Positions 17,759 through 27,830 are shown, counted from the stretch's first letter. The stretch: DNA of 64,000 nucleotides from Rhizobium cauense (GCF_019511525.1 NZ_JAEUAT010000003.1:186001-250000); one strand, 5' to 3'. Notes: generated from the sequence alone by a model not told the origin. Made by a program: numbers and translations.

Positions 17759-19633
17759 TTAGTGGTTATCGCGCGGAATACCCTTGGTCTGAGCGATGCG
17801 CTGATACTTGACGGCGGGCTCCAGCACGGCCCCGGTCTCCATCTGGCCAACGTAAGTACGCTGGATTTCCTGCCAGGGCGTCTGGCTCTCCGGATAGACG
17901 TAACCACCGGCTGCCTCCAGCGCCTTGCGGCGTTCGGCAAGTTCTTCGTCGCTGATGAGGATATCGGCAGTCCCCTTCTTCAGGTCAACCCGAACCTGGT
18001 CACCGGTCTTCAGAAGCGCGAGGCCACCGCCAGCGGCGGCTTCCGGCGAAGCATTCAGGATCGACGGCGAGCCCGACGTGCCGGACTGACGGCCATCACC
18101 GATGCAGGGAAGCGAGCTGATGCCCTGCTTTAGAAGGTAGTCAGGCGCGCGCATGTTGACGACTTCGGCAGCGCCCGGATAGCCGATCGGACCGGCGCCA
18201 CGCATGAAGAGAACTGTCGAAGCGTCAATTGCCAGCGACGGGTCGTCGATGCGGTGATGGTAATCTTCCGGGCCATCGAACACGACGGCGCGACCGACGA
18301 AGGCTTCCGGATCGTTCGGGTTCGACAGGTAGCGCTGACGGAATTCTGGCGAGATCACGCTCGTCTTCATGATTGCTGACGAGAAGAGGTTGCCGCGCAG
18401 CACGCGGAAGCCTGCGCGCTCCTTGAGCGGACGCTCGAATGGGCGGATGACCTTGTCGTCCTCGATCGTCGCGGTGGTGTAGTTCTCGCCGACGGTCTTG
18501 CCGTTGACGGTCATAGCCCCGGTATTGAGCTGGTTGTGCTTGATCAGTTCGCCCATGACCGCAGGAACACCACCAGCATGGTAGTAGTCCTCGCCGAGGT
18601 ATTCACCGGCCGGCTGCAGGTTGACGAGCAGCGGGATTTCCTCGCCATACGTCTGCCAGTCGTCAACTGTCAGCTCGACGCCGACATGGCGTGCGAGAGC
18701 ATTGAGATGGATCGGAGCGTTGGTGGATCCACCAATCGCGGAGTTGACCTTGATCGCATTGATGAACGCTTCCTTTGTCAGGATGTCCGAAGGCTTCAGG
18801 TCTTCGCGCACCATCTCGACGATGCGCAGGCCGGTTTCATAGGAAACTTCCTGACGGTCGCGGTAAGGTGCCGGAATCGCCGCACTACCAGGCAGCTGCA
18901 TGCCGAGCGCTTCTGCCAGCGAATTCATGGTGGTGGCCGTACCCATGGTGTTGCAGTAGCCAGTCGACGGAGCGGAAGAGGCGACGAGCTTCACGAAGCC
19001 CTGATAATCAATTTCGCCGCGGGCCATCATCTCGCGAGCCTTCCAGACGATCGTGCCGGAGCCCGTACGCTCGCCGCGGAACCAGCCGTTCAGCATCGGG
19101 CCGACCGAAAGCGCGATCGCCGGAATGTTGACGGTGGCCGCGGCCATCAGACAGGCTGGCGTCGTCTTGTCGCAACCGATGGTCAGAACGACACCGTCCA
19201 GCGGATAGCCATAGAGAACCTCGACGAGACCGAGATACGACAGGTTGCGGTCGAGACCTGCGGTCGGGCGCTTGCCGGTCTCCTGAATCGGGTGGACGGG
19301 GAATTCAATTGCGATACCGCCGGCGTCACGGATGCCTTCGCGGACACGCTTGGCAAGCTCGATATGGTGACGGTTGCATGGCGACAGGTCGGAGCCAGTC
19401 TGTGCAATGCCGATGATCGGCCGTCCCGACTGAAGTTCTTCCTGGCTGAGACCAAAGTTCATGTACCGCTCGAGGTAGAGCGCGGTCATGTCAGGGTTCG
19501 CGAGATTGTCAAACCACGCCTTGGAGCGAAGCTGACGGGATCCGTCCTGCTCTTGAACTACGCTCTGATTCGGGGAAGGTGTCTTCTCTGCCACGGTTGA
19601 TTTCCTTGCGTTGACGCGGTTGTTGTCATGCAC
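17759..19633 (-). CDS. xylD: Sugar-acid dehydratase, IlvD/Edd family (D-xylonate dehydratase-like)
   Basis: A 624-aa IlvD/Edd enzyme that would dehydrate a sugar acid to its 2-keto-3-deoxy form. The three Fe-S cluster cysteines are in place: SPCNRHH (Cys86), GCDKTTP (Cys154) and GYCNTMGTA (Cys227). Segments such as [13 protein letters not shown] and [17 protein letters not shown] match Caulobacter XylD much better than L-arabinonate dehydratase of R. leguminosarum. The start is GTG at 19633; about 35 N-terminal residues are extra relative to XylD. It is divergent from a LysR gene that probably controls it. An XylX homologue is adjacent, but the final alpha-ketoglutarate semialdehyde dehydrogenase is not in this window. 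Confidence 0.87.
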   Translation of the reverse strand: MHDNNRVNARKSTVAEKTPSPNQSVVQEQDGSRQLRSKAWFDNLANPDMTALYLERYMNFGLSQEELQSGRPIIGIAQTGSDLSPCNRHHIELAKRVREGIRDAGGIAIEFPVHPIQETGKRPTAGLDRNLSYLGLVEVLYGYPLDGVVLTIGCDKTTPACLMAAATVNIPAIALSVGPMLNGWFRGERTGSGTIVWKAREMMARGEIDYQGFVKLVASSAPSTGYCNTMGTATTMNSLAEALGMQLPGSAAIPAPYRDRQEVSYETGLRIVEMVREDLKPSDILTKEAFINAIKVNSAIGGSTNAPIHLNALARHVGVELTVDDWQTYGEEIPLLVNLQPAGEYLGEDYYHAGGVPAVMGELIKHNQLNTGAMTVNGKTVGENYTTATIEDDKVIRPFERPLKERAGFRVLRGNLFSSAIMKTSVISPEFRQRYLSNPNDPEAFVGRAVVFDGPEDYHHRIDDPSLAIDASTVLFMRGAGPIGYPGAAEVVNMRAPDYLLKQGISSLPCIGDGRQSGTSGSPSILNASPEAAAGGGLALLKTGDQVRVDLKKGTADILISDEELAERRKALEAAGGYVYPESQTPWQEIQRTYVGQMETGAVLEPAVKYQRIAQTKGIPRDNH

Positions 19634-19710
19634 TTAGCTGATCGATACAGGAATGTATAATCAGTCTTTCGCATTTTGATATGCAAATCTCTTATATCGA
19701 GTGAGGCATT

Positions 19711-20619
19711 ATGGGATTGGACGGTTTCAGGCTGCGACACTTGAAGATGCTCGTGGCGCTCAGCGAGCACGGAAAGCTCGGCGTGGTTGCGGAAATGTTT
19801 GGCGTCTCGCAACCGGCGCTTTCCAGAACTCTGAATGAGCTGGAGCAGATGTCCGGGCACCAGCTCTTCGAGCGCCACAATCGCGGCCTCGCGCCGACCC
19901 CGCAAGGCGAGGTCATTGTTCGCCATGCAAAGATGCTGATATCAGAAGCGCAACGCGCAGAATACGAAATGGTGGTCGCCGCAGCCGGGCAGGGCGGCAG
20001 TGTTGCATTCGGTACGATCATGACACCGGCAGCCGATTATGTCGCCCCCGCGCTCAAAAGGATCTTCGAAACACACCCAACGATCGACATCAGCATTTCA
20101 GTTGGCAGCAGCGATGTTCTGCTGGAAGACGTTTTGAGCCGGAGGCTCGACTTTGCCGTATGCCGCATCCCCAGTGGCATGAACCCGCTCTGGTTCGACT
20201 ACCTGCCGGTCGGCCAGGAGACATTGCGCGTCATTGTCGCGACCGATCACCCCCTGTCCACAAAGCCTCTCGTCACCGAGGATGACTTGAGGCATCAGAG
20301 CTGGGTGCTGCAGCCACATGGATCGTTCCTTCGCCAAGTGGTCGACGATTTCATAAGGCGGCATGGCATCGTACCGGCGAGTGTCGTATCGACGTCCGAT
20401 GCCCTGCTCACGATGCTCCTGATGCTGCAGAGCCAGCGGCTCGGCATCTTTGCTGAACCGGTGGCGGCTCTCCTCCAGCGGCACGGTCTCGTCAAGGCGC
20501 TGCAAATCGAGGGCGACATCTCCGTTCCGGGCTTCGGCCTCGTCAAACTCAAGGACCGCGAGCTGTCGGCTTCGGCAGAGCTTCTCTATAACGTATTTGC
20601 CACCACCCGCAGTCCGTAA
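19711..20619 (+). CDS. LysR-family transcriptional regulator (GbpR-like)
   Basis: 302 aa with an N-terminal winged HTH (about residues 5-64, LVALSEHGKLGVVAEMFGVSQPALSRTLNELE) written here in two parts: the first helix region and SQPALSRTLNELE as the recognition helix. The C-terminal LysR substrate domain spans about 90-295. The N-terminus resembles GbpR, the regulator of a galactose-binding protein in Agrobacterium. It is divergent from xylD with a 77-bp shared promoter region, so sugar acids or their keto-deoxy forms are likely inducers. Confidence 0.9.
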   Translation: MGLDGFRLRHLKMLVALSEHGKLGVVAEMFGVSQPALSRTLNELEQMSGHQLFERHNRGLAPTPQGEVIVRHAKMLISEAQRAEYEMVVAAAGQGGSVAFGTIMTPAADYVAPALKRIFETHPTIDISISVGSSDVLLEDVLSRRLDFAVCRIPSGMNPLWFDYLPVGQETLRVIVATDHPLSTKPLVTEDDLRHQSWVLQPHGSFLRQVVDDFIRRHGIVPASVVSTSDALLTMLLMLQSQRLGIFAEPVAALLQRHGLVKALQIEGDISVPGFGLVKLKDRELSASAELLYNVFATTRSP

Positions 20620-20640
20620 CGAGAGCAGCCTTCGAACGCC

Positions 20641-21549
20641 TCAGGGTGCATATTGCGTGACCATACGAGCATCTCGGCGGAAATCGGAAGGCGACATCCC
20701 CGCGATATGGCGAAATGACTTGTTGAAGGCACTGATTGAGCCGAAGCCGCTATCCATGGCGACCTGCAGCACATTTGCCTCGTCATTCATCAGCATCGCC
20801 TGCGCACGGGACAGTCGCAGCAGGTTGACGTACTTGTTGAGCGTCATGCCGGTCGTCTTCTTGAAAAGGTTCATGGCGTACTTCGGATGAAGGTCGGCTG
20901 CGCGAGCAATATCAACCGAATCAATTTCCTGCAGGAAGTTGGCCGCGATGAAGTCGCACATCCGCGCTACGCTGCGCGATGATTGCGGATAGCATTGCTC
21001 GATGTCATCAGCATCCGTCGGCCCAAGCGTCGGCAACAGCGAATACGGCTCAAGTGCGATTCGCTCCACCCTCAGCAGCATCTCGTCGACAGCGTGCTGG
21101 GCCTTGGCCGGATCACCAGACTTGGCATAACGCACCCACCGTGGAAAATTCTCACGGTCAGCAGCGTCGGTTGCCGAGGTAAAAAGAATCTCGCCGTTCA
21201 TCAGGCGGCTGGAGATGCTGATCGGCAACCGCATCCGGAAGAAGTGGACAAGCGGAAGGTGTCCACCGGCATAGATGGCATCGTCTGACCGATCCACCAT
21301 CTGGTGCGGCTGCCCACCCCAAAACAGGCACATATCGCCCGACTGCATGGTGATTTCGCAGCCATTCACACGATAGTGGACGCTGCCCTGCATGATGTAG
21401 TTGACTTCAACCTGCACATGCCAATGCGGCATCAGCATGACAGGCGGATGGTTGTGAAACATCTGAAGGGCCGTCGGCAACCCTTCGATACTGCTCGCTC
21501 CCGGTTGGTAGACAGCCCGCTTTACGATCTTACTTTCCGCCAATTCCAT
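20641..21549 (-). CDS. AraC-family regulator with N-terminal cupin
   Basis: 302 aa. Residues about 35-110 form a cupin-type sugar-sensing domain (MPHWHVQVEVNYIMQG, GCEITMQSGDMCLFWGG). The C-terminal ~100 residues are the double HTH of AraC (AADLHPKYAMNLFKKTTG and LQVAMDSGFGSISAFNKSFRH). The layout resembles MelR. It is divergent from the ABC sugar transporter operon (86 bp apart), which it likely activates when the transported sugar is present. Confidence 0.9.
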   Translation of the reverse strand: MELAESKIVKRAVYQPGASSIEGLPTALQMFHNHPPVMLMPHWHVQVEVNYIMQGSVHYRVNGCEITMQSGDMCLFWGGQPHQMVDRSDDAIYAGGHLPLVHFFRMRLPISISSRLMNGEILFTSATDAADRENFPRWVRYAKSGDPAKAQHAVDEMLLRVERIALEPYSLLPTLGPTDADDIEQCYPQSSRSVARMCDFIAANFLQEIDSVDIARAADLHPKYAMNLFKKTTGMTLNKYVNLLRLSRAQAMLMNDEANVLQVAMDSGFGSISAFNKSFRHIAGMSPSDFRRDARMVTQYAP

Positions 21550-21635
21550 GTTCCCTTTTTAGGAGACAGCGGCTCCCTTCCAGATAGTCTAGCCGCGTTC
21601 GCTAAGGGACGGCAATTGAAAAGGGAGGATTTTCA

Positions 21636-22913
21636 ATGCGCTTCAAACTTATCAGCGCGACCGCTGCGGTTGCACTGCTTGCATCAGGTTCTGCGTTCGC
21701 GCAGGAGTCGGGCAATCTCACCATCTGGAGCTGGAACATTGCCGCATCGGCACTGAAGTCCACCCTTGAAGGTTTCAACAAGCAACACCCCGATATCAAG
21801 GTTACGGTCGAGGATCTCGGCAACCAGCAGGTCTTCGACAAGATGCTGGCAGCCTGCGCTGCAGGCGGCGAAGGACTGCCGGACATCGTCAGCGTCGAGA
21901 ACTTCGAAGCAGAAATCTTCTGGAGCCGTTTTCCCGACTGCTTCGCAAACCTGAAGGATTTGGGCTACACGCCGGAAATCCAGGCAAAATTCCCGGAATT
22001 CAAGCGCACGGAGCTTGAAGTTGGCGATGTTGCCTATGCAATGCCGTGGGATTCTGGTCCGGTTGCAGTCTTCTATCGCCGCGACTTCTACGAAAAGGCA
22101 GGCGTTGATCCGTCGACCATCAAGACATGGGACGACTTCATCGCTGCCGGCAAGAAGATTTCGGAAGCCAATCCTGGCGTCGTCATGGCGCAAGCCGACT
22201 TCAACGGCGATAGCGAATGGTTCCGCATGATTTCGAACGAGCAGGGCTGCGGCTACTTCTCGACGGACGGCCAGAACATTACCATCAATCAGCCTGCCTG
22301 CGTCGCGACCCTTGAAAAGGTCAAGCAGATGAAGGATGCCGGCACGCTGACTGCCGCCATCTGGGACGAAAAGATCCAGGCCAACACGGCAGGCAAGGTT
22401 GCCAGCCAGATGTATGGTGGCTGGTACGAAGGCACGATCCGGTCCGGCTCGCCCGACCTTTCGGGCAAGTGGGGCGTCTACATGATGCCAAGCCTGACCG
22501 CCGATGGGCCGCACGCGGCAAACCTCGGTGGCTCGTCGCTTGCGATCGCTGCCAACTCGGAAAACAAGGAAGCAGCCTGGACCTTTGTCAATTATGCGCT
22601 CGGCACCAATGAGGGCCAGGTGACAATGCTGAAGTCCTTCGGCCTTGTACCGTCGCTCTTGACGGCCGTGCAGGATCCATTCGTCAACGAGCCGCTGCCC
22701 TATTGGCACGACCAGAAAGTCTGGGCCGATATCCTTTCGACCCTGCCGAAGATTGTACCGAGCCGCGGCACGGCATTCCAGACCGATGCCGACTCGATCT
22801 ACCGCGCTGCCCAGACCAAATACTTCGCCGGCGGTTATCCGGACGCGAAGGCTGCGCTTGATGACGCGGCAAACCAGATCGCTACGGCGACCGGTCTTCC
22901 CATTGCGAAATGA
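21636..22913 (+). CDS. ABC sugar transporter, periplasmic substrate-binding protein
   Basis: 425 aa with a cleavable signal peptide ending SGSAFA at about residue 22. The mature protein has the extracellular solute-binding (family 1) pattern: NLTIWSWN, LEGFNKQHPDIKV, AYAMPWDSGPVAVFYRRDFYE shortened here to its PWDSGPVAVFYRR core, and SSLAIAANSENKEAAW. It delivers a sugar or oligosaccharide to the CUT1 permeases encoded next. AAGGGAGGATTTTCA precedes the ATG. A strong hairpin follows the gene and probably raises its expression relative to the permeases. Confidence 0.92.
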   Translation: MRFKLISATAAVALLASGSAFAQESGNLTIWSWNIAASALKSTLEGFNKQHPDIKVTVEDLGNQQVFDKMLAACAAGGEGLPDIVSVENFEAEIFWSRFPDCFANLKDLGYTPEIQAKFPEFKRTELEVGDVAYAMPWDSGPVAVFYRRDFYEKAGVDPSTIKTWDDFIAAGKKISEANPGVVMAQADFNGDSEWFRMISNEQGCGYFSTDGQNITINQPACVATLEKVKQMKDAGTLTAAIWDEKIQANTAGKVASQMYGGWYEGTIRSGSPDLSGKWGVYMMPSLTADGPHAANLGGSSLAIAANSENKEAAWTFVNYALGTNEGQVTMLKSFGLVPSLLTAVQDPFVNEPLPYWHDQKVWADILSTLPKIVPSRGTAFQTDADSIYRAAQTKYFAGGYPDAKAALDDAANQIATATGLPIAK

Positions 22914-22921
22914 GTAACAGC

Positions 22922-22945
22922 GTCGGGCGCCAGACGGCGCCCGAC
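22922..22945 (+). promoter_or_regulatory. Intercistronic hairpin after the substrate-binding protein gene
   Basis: GTCGGGCGCC-AGAC-GGCGCCCGAC, a perfect 10-bp stem with a 4-base loop, eight bases after the stop. No T run follows. Structures like this in ABC operons stabilise the upstream mRNA and limit read-through into permease genes. Confidence 0.75.
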
Positions 22946-22989
22946 TCCCATCCCAAGGGGTGGCTCGTCTCGTCTGTGAGGAGAATAGA

Positions 22990-23850
22990 ATGCCGATCCG
23001 GAACCGGAACGCTTACGCCTTTCTTGCGCCCTATCTCTTGATCTTTGCGACCTTCTGGATATGGCCAATCATCAGTTCGTTTCTGACATCGTTTCAGAAC
23101 ACCCGCGTCAACCCATGGAAGTTCAGTCTTTCCATCAACTGGGGTCGCCTCATTGGTGATCCGGCCTTTTACAACGCGCTCTACAACACGCTGATCATCC
23201 TGGTCATCCAGGTGCCGGTCATGATCGCGCTCGCGACTGTAATGGCAGTGCTCTTGAACTCGCCGCTGCTGAAGGCGCGACCGCTTTACCGCTTTGCCTT
23301 CTTCGCACCCGTCGTCGTCGGCGAGGTCGCTTATTCCGCGGTCTTCCGGCTGATGTTCAGTTTCGATTTCGGGATCGTCAACAAGATCATCACCTTCGTC
23401 GGCCTTCCAGCCGTGTCCTGGTTCGACAACGCCAATGCTGCGATGACGTTGATCATTATCGCTGTGACATGGCGCTGGGCAGGCTACAACGCGATCATCA
23501 TTCTCGCTGGTCTGCAGTCTATTCCTGACGACGTCTACGAGGCGGCTACGCTCGACAAGGTCAGCAAGACACAGCAGTTCTTCCATATTACTCTGCCGCT
23601 CTTGAAGCCGATCATCCTTTTCTGCGTCATCTTGTCGGTTATTGGCACGATGCAGCTCTTCACCGAGCCGTTCCTGATTACCAATCGCGGCGGTCCGGGC
23701 GGTGGAACTGAAACGCTTGGCCTTCTTCTCTATCGCGAAGGCTTCCGCTCCCTCAATTTCGGGTACGCTTCGGCCGTCGCCTACACGATGGCAGCGCTTG
23801 CGGTCGCCATATCGCTCCTTAACCTCTGGATCGGAAGGGAGCCCAAATGA
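22990..23850 (+). CDS. ABC sugar transporter permease 1 (CUT1, LacF/MalF-like)
   Basis: 286 aa with six predicted membrane helices. The EAA motif for ATPase contact is visible as DDVYEAATLDKVSKTQQFFHITLPLLKP, quoted here by its EAATLDKVSK core. GAGGAGAATAGA before the ATG at 22990 fixes the start. Its stop overlaps the next permease start by 4 bp. It forms a heterodimeric channel with that protein. Confidence 0.92.
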   Translation: MPIRNRNAYAFLAPYLLIFATFWIWPIISSFLTSFQNTRVNPWKFSLSINWGRLIGDPAFYNALYNTLIILVIQVPVMIALATVMAVLLNSPLLKARPLYRFAFFAPVVVGEVAYSAVFRLMFSFDFGIVNKIITFVGLPAVSWFDNANAAMTLIIIAVTWRWAGYNAIIILAGLQSIPDDVYEAATLDKVSKTQQFFHITLPLLKPIILFCVILSVIGTMQLFTEPFLITNRGGPGGGTETLGLLLYREGFRSLNFGYASAVAYTMAALAVAISLLNLWIGREPK

Positions 23851-24683
23851 GATCGAAATCTCAATCGCTGCTCTTACGGCAGATCGCTCTACACGCCGTC
23901 CTGACGCCGCTTGCCATTATCTGGCTGTTTCCGCTCTGGATGATGTTCGTCTTTTCCACGATGTCCGACTTCGGGATCTTCAGCCCCGAAATCGTGCTCT
24001 GGCCGTCGACGAACTTCATCGAGAATTTCAAGAACCTGCAGGCTGATACCGACTTCATCCGTGCAATGTTCATCTCGATTGGCGTTGCGGCGATCTATAC
24101 CGTCCTGTCGGTGCTACTGACCTCGATGGCAGGGTGGGCGCTTGCCCGCTATCGCTTCGTCGGCCGTTCTGTTGTCATCGGGATCATTCTAGGCACGATC
24201 ACGCTGCCCTTTGCGGTCGTCGTCATTCCGCAGTTCATCATGGTGGCACGTGAGTTCAAGCTCGCGAACACCTGGATCGCGCTCATTGTTCCACCGCTCT
24301 TCAACTCGCTCGGCGTGTTGTTCATGCGACAGGCATTCTCGATGATGCCTGGCGAACTCTTCGACGCGGCGCGTGTCGAGGGCGTCAAGGAGTGGCAGAT
24401 TTTCCTTCGCATCGCCTTGCCGCTTGCAAGGCCGACGATGGCAGCACTCGCCATCATCCTGTTCCTGCATTCCTGGAACAACTATCTCTGGCCGCTCCTC
24501 ATCAACTCCAGGCCTGGAATGATGACGGCACCGGTGGCGCTTGGAACTCTGATCGGCCTGACCAAGGTGTCCTGGGGAGGGATTATGGCCGGTGCCATGA
24601 TGCTGACGGCACCGATCCTGGTCGTCTTCGTGTTCCTTCAGCGCCACTTCATCGCCGGCATCTCGGCCGGCGCAGTCAAATAA
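23847..24683 (+). CDS. ABC sugar transporter permease 2 (CUT1, LacG/MalG-like)
   Basis: 278 aa, six predicted membrane helices, with the EAA loop near residue 175 (GELFDAARVEGVKEWQIF). It is the second channel subunit, coupled to permease 1 by an ATGA overlap and followed 14 bp later by the ATPase gene. Confidence 0.92.
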   Translation: MRSKSQSLLLRQIALHAVLTPLAIIWLFPLWMMFVFSTMSDFGIFSPEIVLWPSTNFIENFKNLQADTDFIRAMFISIGVAAIYTVLSVLLTSMAGWALARYRFVGRSVVIGIILGTITLPFAVVVIPQFIMVAREFKLANTWIALIVPPLFNSLGVLFMRQAFSMMPGELFDAARVEGVKEWQIFLRIALPLARPTMAALAIILFLHSWNNYLWPLLINSRPGMMTAPVALGTLIGLTKVSWGGIMAGAMMLTAPILVVFVFLQRHFIAGISAGAVK

Positions 24684-24697
24684 TTGGGAAACGCCTG

Positions 24698-25783
24698 ATG
24701 TCAGAACTTTCATTGAAAAATGTCGTCAAGCGCTTCGGCGCGCTGGAAATCATCCATGGCGCGGATCTTGAGGTAAAGGACGGCGAGTTTGTCGTTTTCG
24801 TCGGCCCGTCGGGTTGCGGGAAGTCGACACTGCTTCGCATGATCGCAGGCCTTGAAGATATCACGGGTGGCGAGATCAACATTGGCGGCAAGGTCGTCAA
24901 TGACGTGGAGCCGGCCGACCGCGGCATTGCGATGGTGTTCCAGTCCTATGCGCTCTATCCGCACATGACGGTTGAGCAGAACCTGAGCTTTGGTCTGCGC
25001 ATGAACGGCAACCCAAAGGAGGATACTGAAAAGCGGGTCAAGCATGCCGCCAACATCCTTCAGATCAACGAACTGATGCAGCGCCGCCCGAAACAGCTGT
25101 CTGGCGGCCAGCGCCAACGCGTCGCGATCGGCCGCGCGATCGTACGCGAGCCACAGGTCTTTCTCTTCGACGAACCGTTGTCGAACCTCGATGCCGAATT
25201 GCGCGTCCAAATGCGTGTCGAGATCTCCCGCCTTCACAAGCAGCTCGGCACGACGATGATCTATGTCACCCACGACCAGACGGAGGCGATGACGCTCGCC
25301 GACAAGATCGTGGTTCTAAGGGCAGGCAACATCGAGCAGGTGGGCGCTCCGCTTGACCTCTATGATGATCCGGCCAACCAGTTCGTCGCAGGTTTCGTCG
25401 GCTCCCCGAAAATGAACTTCCTGAAGGCTGAGGTCGTGGAGCGAAACGCTGCTGGTGTGACAATTGCGCTTGCAGGCGACAGGAATGTCCGCCTGACCAT
25501 GCCGGTAACAGGTTCACTCGACCCCGGTGCGTCGGTGACACTTGGGGTGCGCCCGGAGCACTTCGTCGATGCGGGGCAGGGCGGCACGGACCTGACCGTC
25601 ACGATCGACGTCGCCGAACACCTTGGCAACACCAGCTATATCTACGCGACCACGGTCGCTGGCGAACAAATCATCATCGAGCGCCCTGAATCTCGCGCGG
25701 CCGGCAATCGCGAGACGCTGACTGTCGGCCTTAGCGCCGATCGCAGCTTCCTGTTCGACAGCGCCGGCAACCGCCTCCGCTGA
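24698..25783 (+). CDS. ABC sugar transporter ATPase (MalK/LacK/UgpC family)
   Basis: 361 aa. Walker A GPSGCGKST (about residues 36-44), signature LSGGQRQR, Walker B VFLFDEP and the switch His in VTHDQTEA are all present, followed by a C-terminal TOBE regulatory domain with VGVRPEHF-type motif (LGVRPEHFVDAG). The C-terminus, including VAEHLGNTSYIYA and GEQIIIE, resembles LacK of Agrobacterium radiobacter. It powers the two permeases. The natural substrate could be lactose, another disaccharide, or a plant oligosaccharide. Confidence 0.93.
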   Translation: MSELSLKNVVKRFGALEIIHGADLEVKDGEFVVFVGPSGCGKSTLLRMIAGLEDITGGEINIGGKVVNDVEPADRGIAMVFQSYALYPHMTVEQNLSFGLRMNGNPKEDTEKRVKHAANILQINELMQRRPKQLSGGQRQRVAIGRAIVREPQVFLFDEPLSNLDAELRVQMRVEISRLHKQLGTTMIYVTHDQTEAMTLADKIVVLRAGNIEQVGAPLDLYDDPANQFVAGFVGSPKMNFLKAEVVERNAAGVTIALAGDRNVRLTMPVTGSLDPGASVTLGVRPEHFVDAGQGGTDLTVTIDVAEHLGNTSYIYATTVAGEQIIIERPESRAAGNRETLTVGLSADRSFLFDSAGNRLR

Positions 25784-25826
25784 CCGAGAACCTTCTCCCA
25801 AGACTTGCAATGAAAGAGGAATTCTT

Positions 25827-27830
25827 ATGAGCACAGACCAACCGATCCGCTGGGGCATCATTGGCCCAGGCACCATCGCACGCACATTCGCGGACGGCAT
25901 TGCGCATTCGCGCACAGGAAAGCTGGTCGCAATTGCCACGCGCAACCCCGAAAAGCCAGGGCTTGCCGAGGGCTTTCCTGGCGCCCGCATCGTCAAGGGA
26001 TATGATGCGCTGCTGACGGATCCAGAGATCGACGCCATCTATATCGCGACACCCCACACTGGCCATGCAGAATGGGCGATCAAGGCGATCCGCGCTGGCA
26101 AGCACGTCCTCGTCGAAAAGCCGATCGCGCTTTCCGCGTTTGACGCCGACGCAATCTATCACGAGGCCAAGAAGGCCGGCGTCTTCGCAGGCGAAGCCTT
26201 CATGTATCGCGTCCACCCGCAGACTGCCAAGATCATCGAACTGGTCAAGAGCGGTGTCATTGGCACGGTCCGGATCATTCGCTCGAGCTTCGGCTTCAAC
26301 ATGGGGACATTCAGGCCCGACCATCGCCTGTTCGCCAACGAGACAGCCGGTGGCGGTATCCTCGATGTCGGCGGCTACCCGGTCTCTATGGCGCGATTGA
26401 TTGCGGGGGCAACCGAGGGCAAGCCATTCATCGAGCCCGAAAAGGTCTCCGGTGTCGGACACCTTGGACAGTCCGGCGTCGATGAATGGGCGTCCGCCGT
26501 CCTGAAGTTCCCGAACGGCATCATCGCCGAAGTGTCTTGCTCGATCATGGCGCAGCAGGACAATACGCTGCGCATCATTGGTTCCGAAGGGCGCCTGGAG
26601 GTCAAGGATTTCTGGTTCGCGTCGGGCCACAAGGGTGGTATCGGCAAGATCGAGATATTCAAGGGCAACGAGCAGCAGACGATCGAGGTCAAGGAAGACC
26701 GCTGGCTCTATTCCTTCGAGGTGGATGCTGCCGGAGATGCAATCCGCGCCGGCGAAAAGGAATTCCGCGCGCCCGGCATGAGCTGGGCCGACTCGATCGG
26801 AAACCTTCGCGTTCTCGATCAGTGGCGTGCCGCGATTGGCCTCGAATATGGAGTCGAGAAGGCTCAGAAGCGCACGACGAACCTTGCAGGTGCTGTCGTC
26901 AAGCGTGGCAACAGCATTCCGCAACGTCAGATCCCCGGCATCTCCAAACCTGCTTCGGTTGTCACGCTTGGCTTCGAATTCTTCCCGAGCTTTGCTGCCG
27001 CATCACTCACGCTTGACGCCTTCTACGAGGCTGGCGGCAATGTCTTCGATACCGCCTTTGTCTACGGCGGCGGCAAGACCGAGAGCATATTCGGGGACTG
27101 GCATACCAGCCGCAACGTGCCCCGAGAAGAGATCGTGCTGATCGGCAAGGGTGTTCATTCGCCGCTTTGCTATCCTGATGTCATCGCAAAGCAGCTCGAT
27201 CAATCGCTGAACCGGCTGAAGACCGACTACGTCGACATCTACTTCATGCACCGGGACAACACTGATATCCCCGTTGGCGAGTTCGTTGACGCGATGGACG
27301 CCGAGGTCAAGCGTGGTCGCATCCGTGGCATCTTCGGTGGATCGAACTGGACGCGCGAACGCATGGACGAAGCCGCTGCCTACGCCGCGAAAAACGGCAA
27401 GACCGCACCGGCAGCGCTTTCCAACAACTTCTCGCTCGCCGAGATGCTCGATCCGATCTGGGCTGGATGCGTGGCAGCGTCCAACGATGACTGGAAGACA
27501 TGGTTGAATGCAAAGCAGGTCCCGAACTTCGCATGGTCTAGCCAGGGGCGCGGCTTCTTTACCGACCGTGCCGGGCGCGACAAGCATGACGACGAAGAAA
27601 TCGTCCGTTGTTGGTATTCGGATCGAAATTTCGAGCGCCGGGACAGGGCGATCGAGCTTGCAAACAAGCTCGGCCGCAGCCCGATACATATCGCGCTCGC
27701 TTACGTCATTGCCCAGCCGTTCCCGGTCATCCCCCTGATCGGGCCGCGCACGATCGCCGAACTGGAAGACAGCCTTTCGGCACTCGACATCAAGCTTACC
27801 CCAGAGCAGGTAAAGTGGCTGGAAGCTTGA
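25827..27830 (+). CDS. Gfo/Idh/MocA oxidoreductase fused to an aldo/keto reductase
   Basis: 667 aa, two complete-looking enzymes in one chain. Residues 1 to about 340 are a Gfo/Idh/MocA dehydrogenase: Rossmann motif GIIGPGTIA, the EKP motif (KHVLVEKPIAL) and GGGILDVGGYPVSMA with the catalytic Asp/His-type region. Residues about 375 to 667 are an aldo/keto reductase: NVFDTAFVYGGG (catalytic Tyr), YVDIYFMHR (conserved His) and PLIGPRTIAEL (NADPH site). The two may act on successive oxidation states of a sugar. It is the last gene of the transporter operon, 43 bp after the ATPase, and is followed by a terminator. Confidence 0.88.
   Translation: MSTDQPIRWGIIGPGTIARTFADGIAHSRTGKLVAIATRNPEKPGLAEGFPGARIVKGYDALLTDPEIDAIYIATPHTGHAEWAIKAIRAGKHVLVEKPIALSAFDADAIYHEAKKAGVFAGEAFMYRVHPQTAKIIELVKSGVIGTVRIIRSSFGFNMGTFRPDHRLFANETAGGGILDVGGYPVSMARLIAGATEGKPFIEPEKVSGVGHLGQSGVDEWASAVLKFPNGIIAEVSCSIMAQQDNTLRIIGSEGRLEVKDFWFASGHKGGIGKIEIFKGNEQQTIEVKEDRWLYSFEVDAAGDAIRAGEKEFRAPGMSWADSIGNLRVLDQWRAAIGLEYGVEKAQKRTTNLAGAVVKRGNSIPQRQIPGISKPASVVTLGFEFFPSFAAASLTLDAFYEAGGNVFDTAFVYGGGKTESIFGDWHTSRNVPREEIVLIGKGVHSPLCYPDVIAKQLDQSLNRLKTDYVDIYFMHRDNTDIPVGEFVDAMDAEVKRGRIRGIFGGSNWTRERMDEAAAYAAKNGKTAPAALSNNFSLAEMLDPIWAGCVAASNDDWKTWLNAKQVPNFAWSSQGRGFFTDRAGRDKHDDEEIVRCWYSDRNFERRDRAIELANKLGRSPIHIALAYVIAQPFPVIPLIGPRTIAELEDSLSALDIKLTPEQVKWLEA

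Noticed and set aside
18536..19600. 354-codon frame opposite xylD
   Set aside because: Antisense shadow; the IlvD/Edd motifs are on the other strand.
21684..22709. 341-codon frame opposite the sugar-binding protein
   Set aside because: Antisense shadow of a well-supported gene.
25731..26924. 397-codon frame opposite the Gfo/Idh/MocA fusion
   Set aside because: Antisense shadow of a gene with clear enzymatic motifs.
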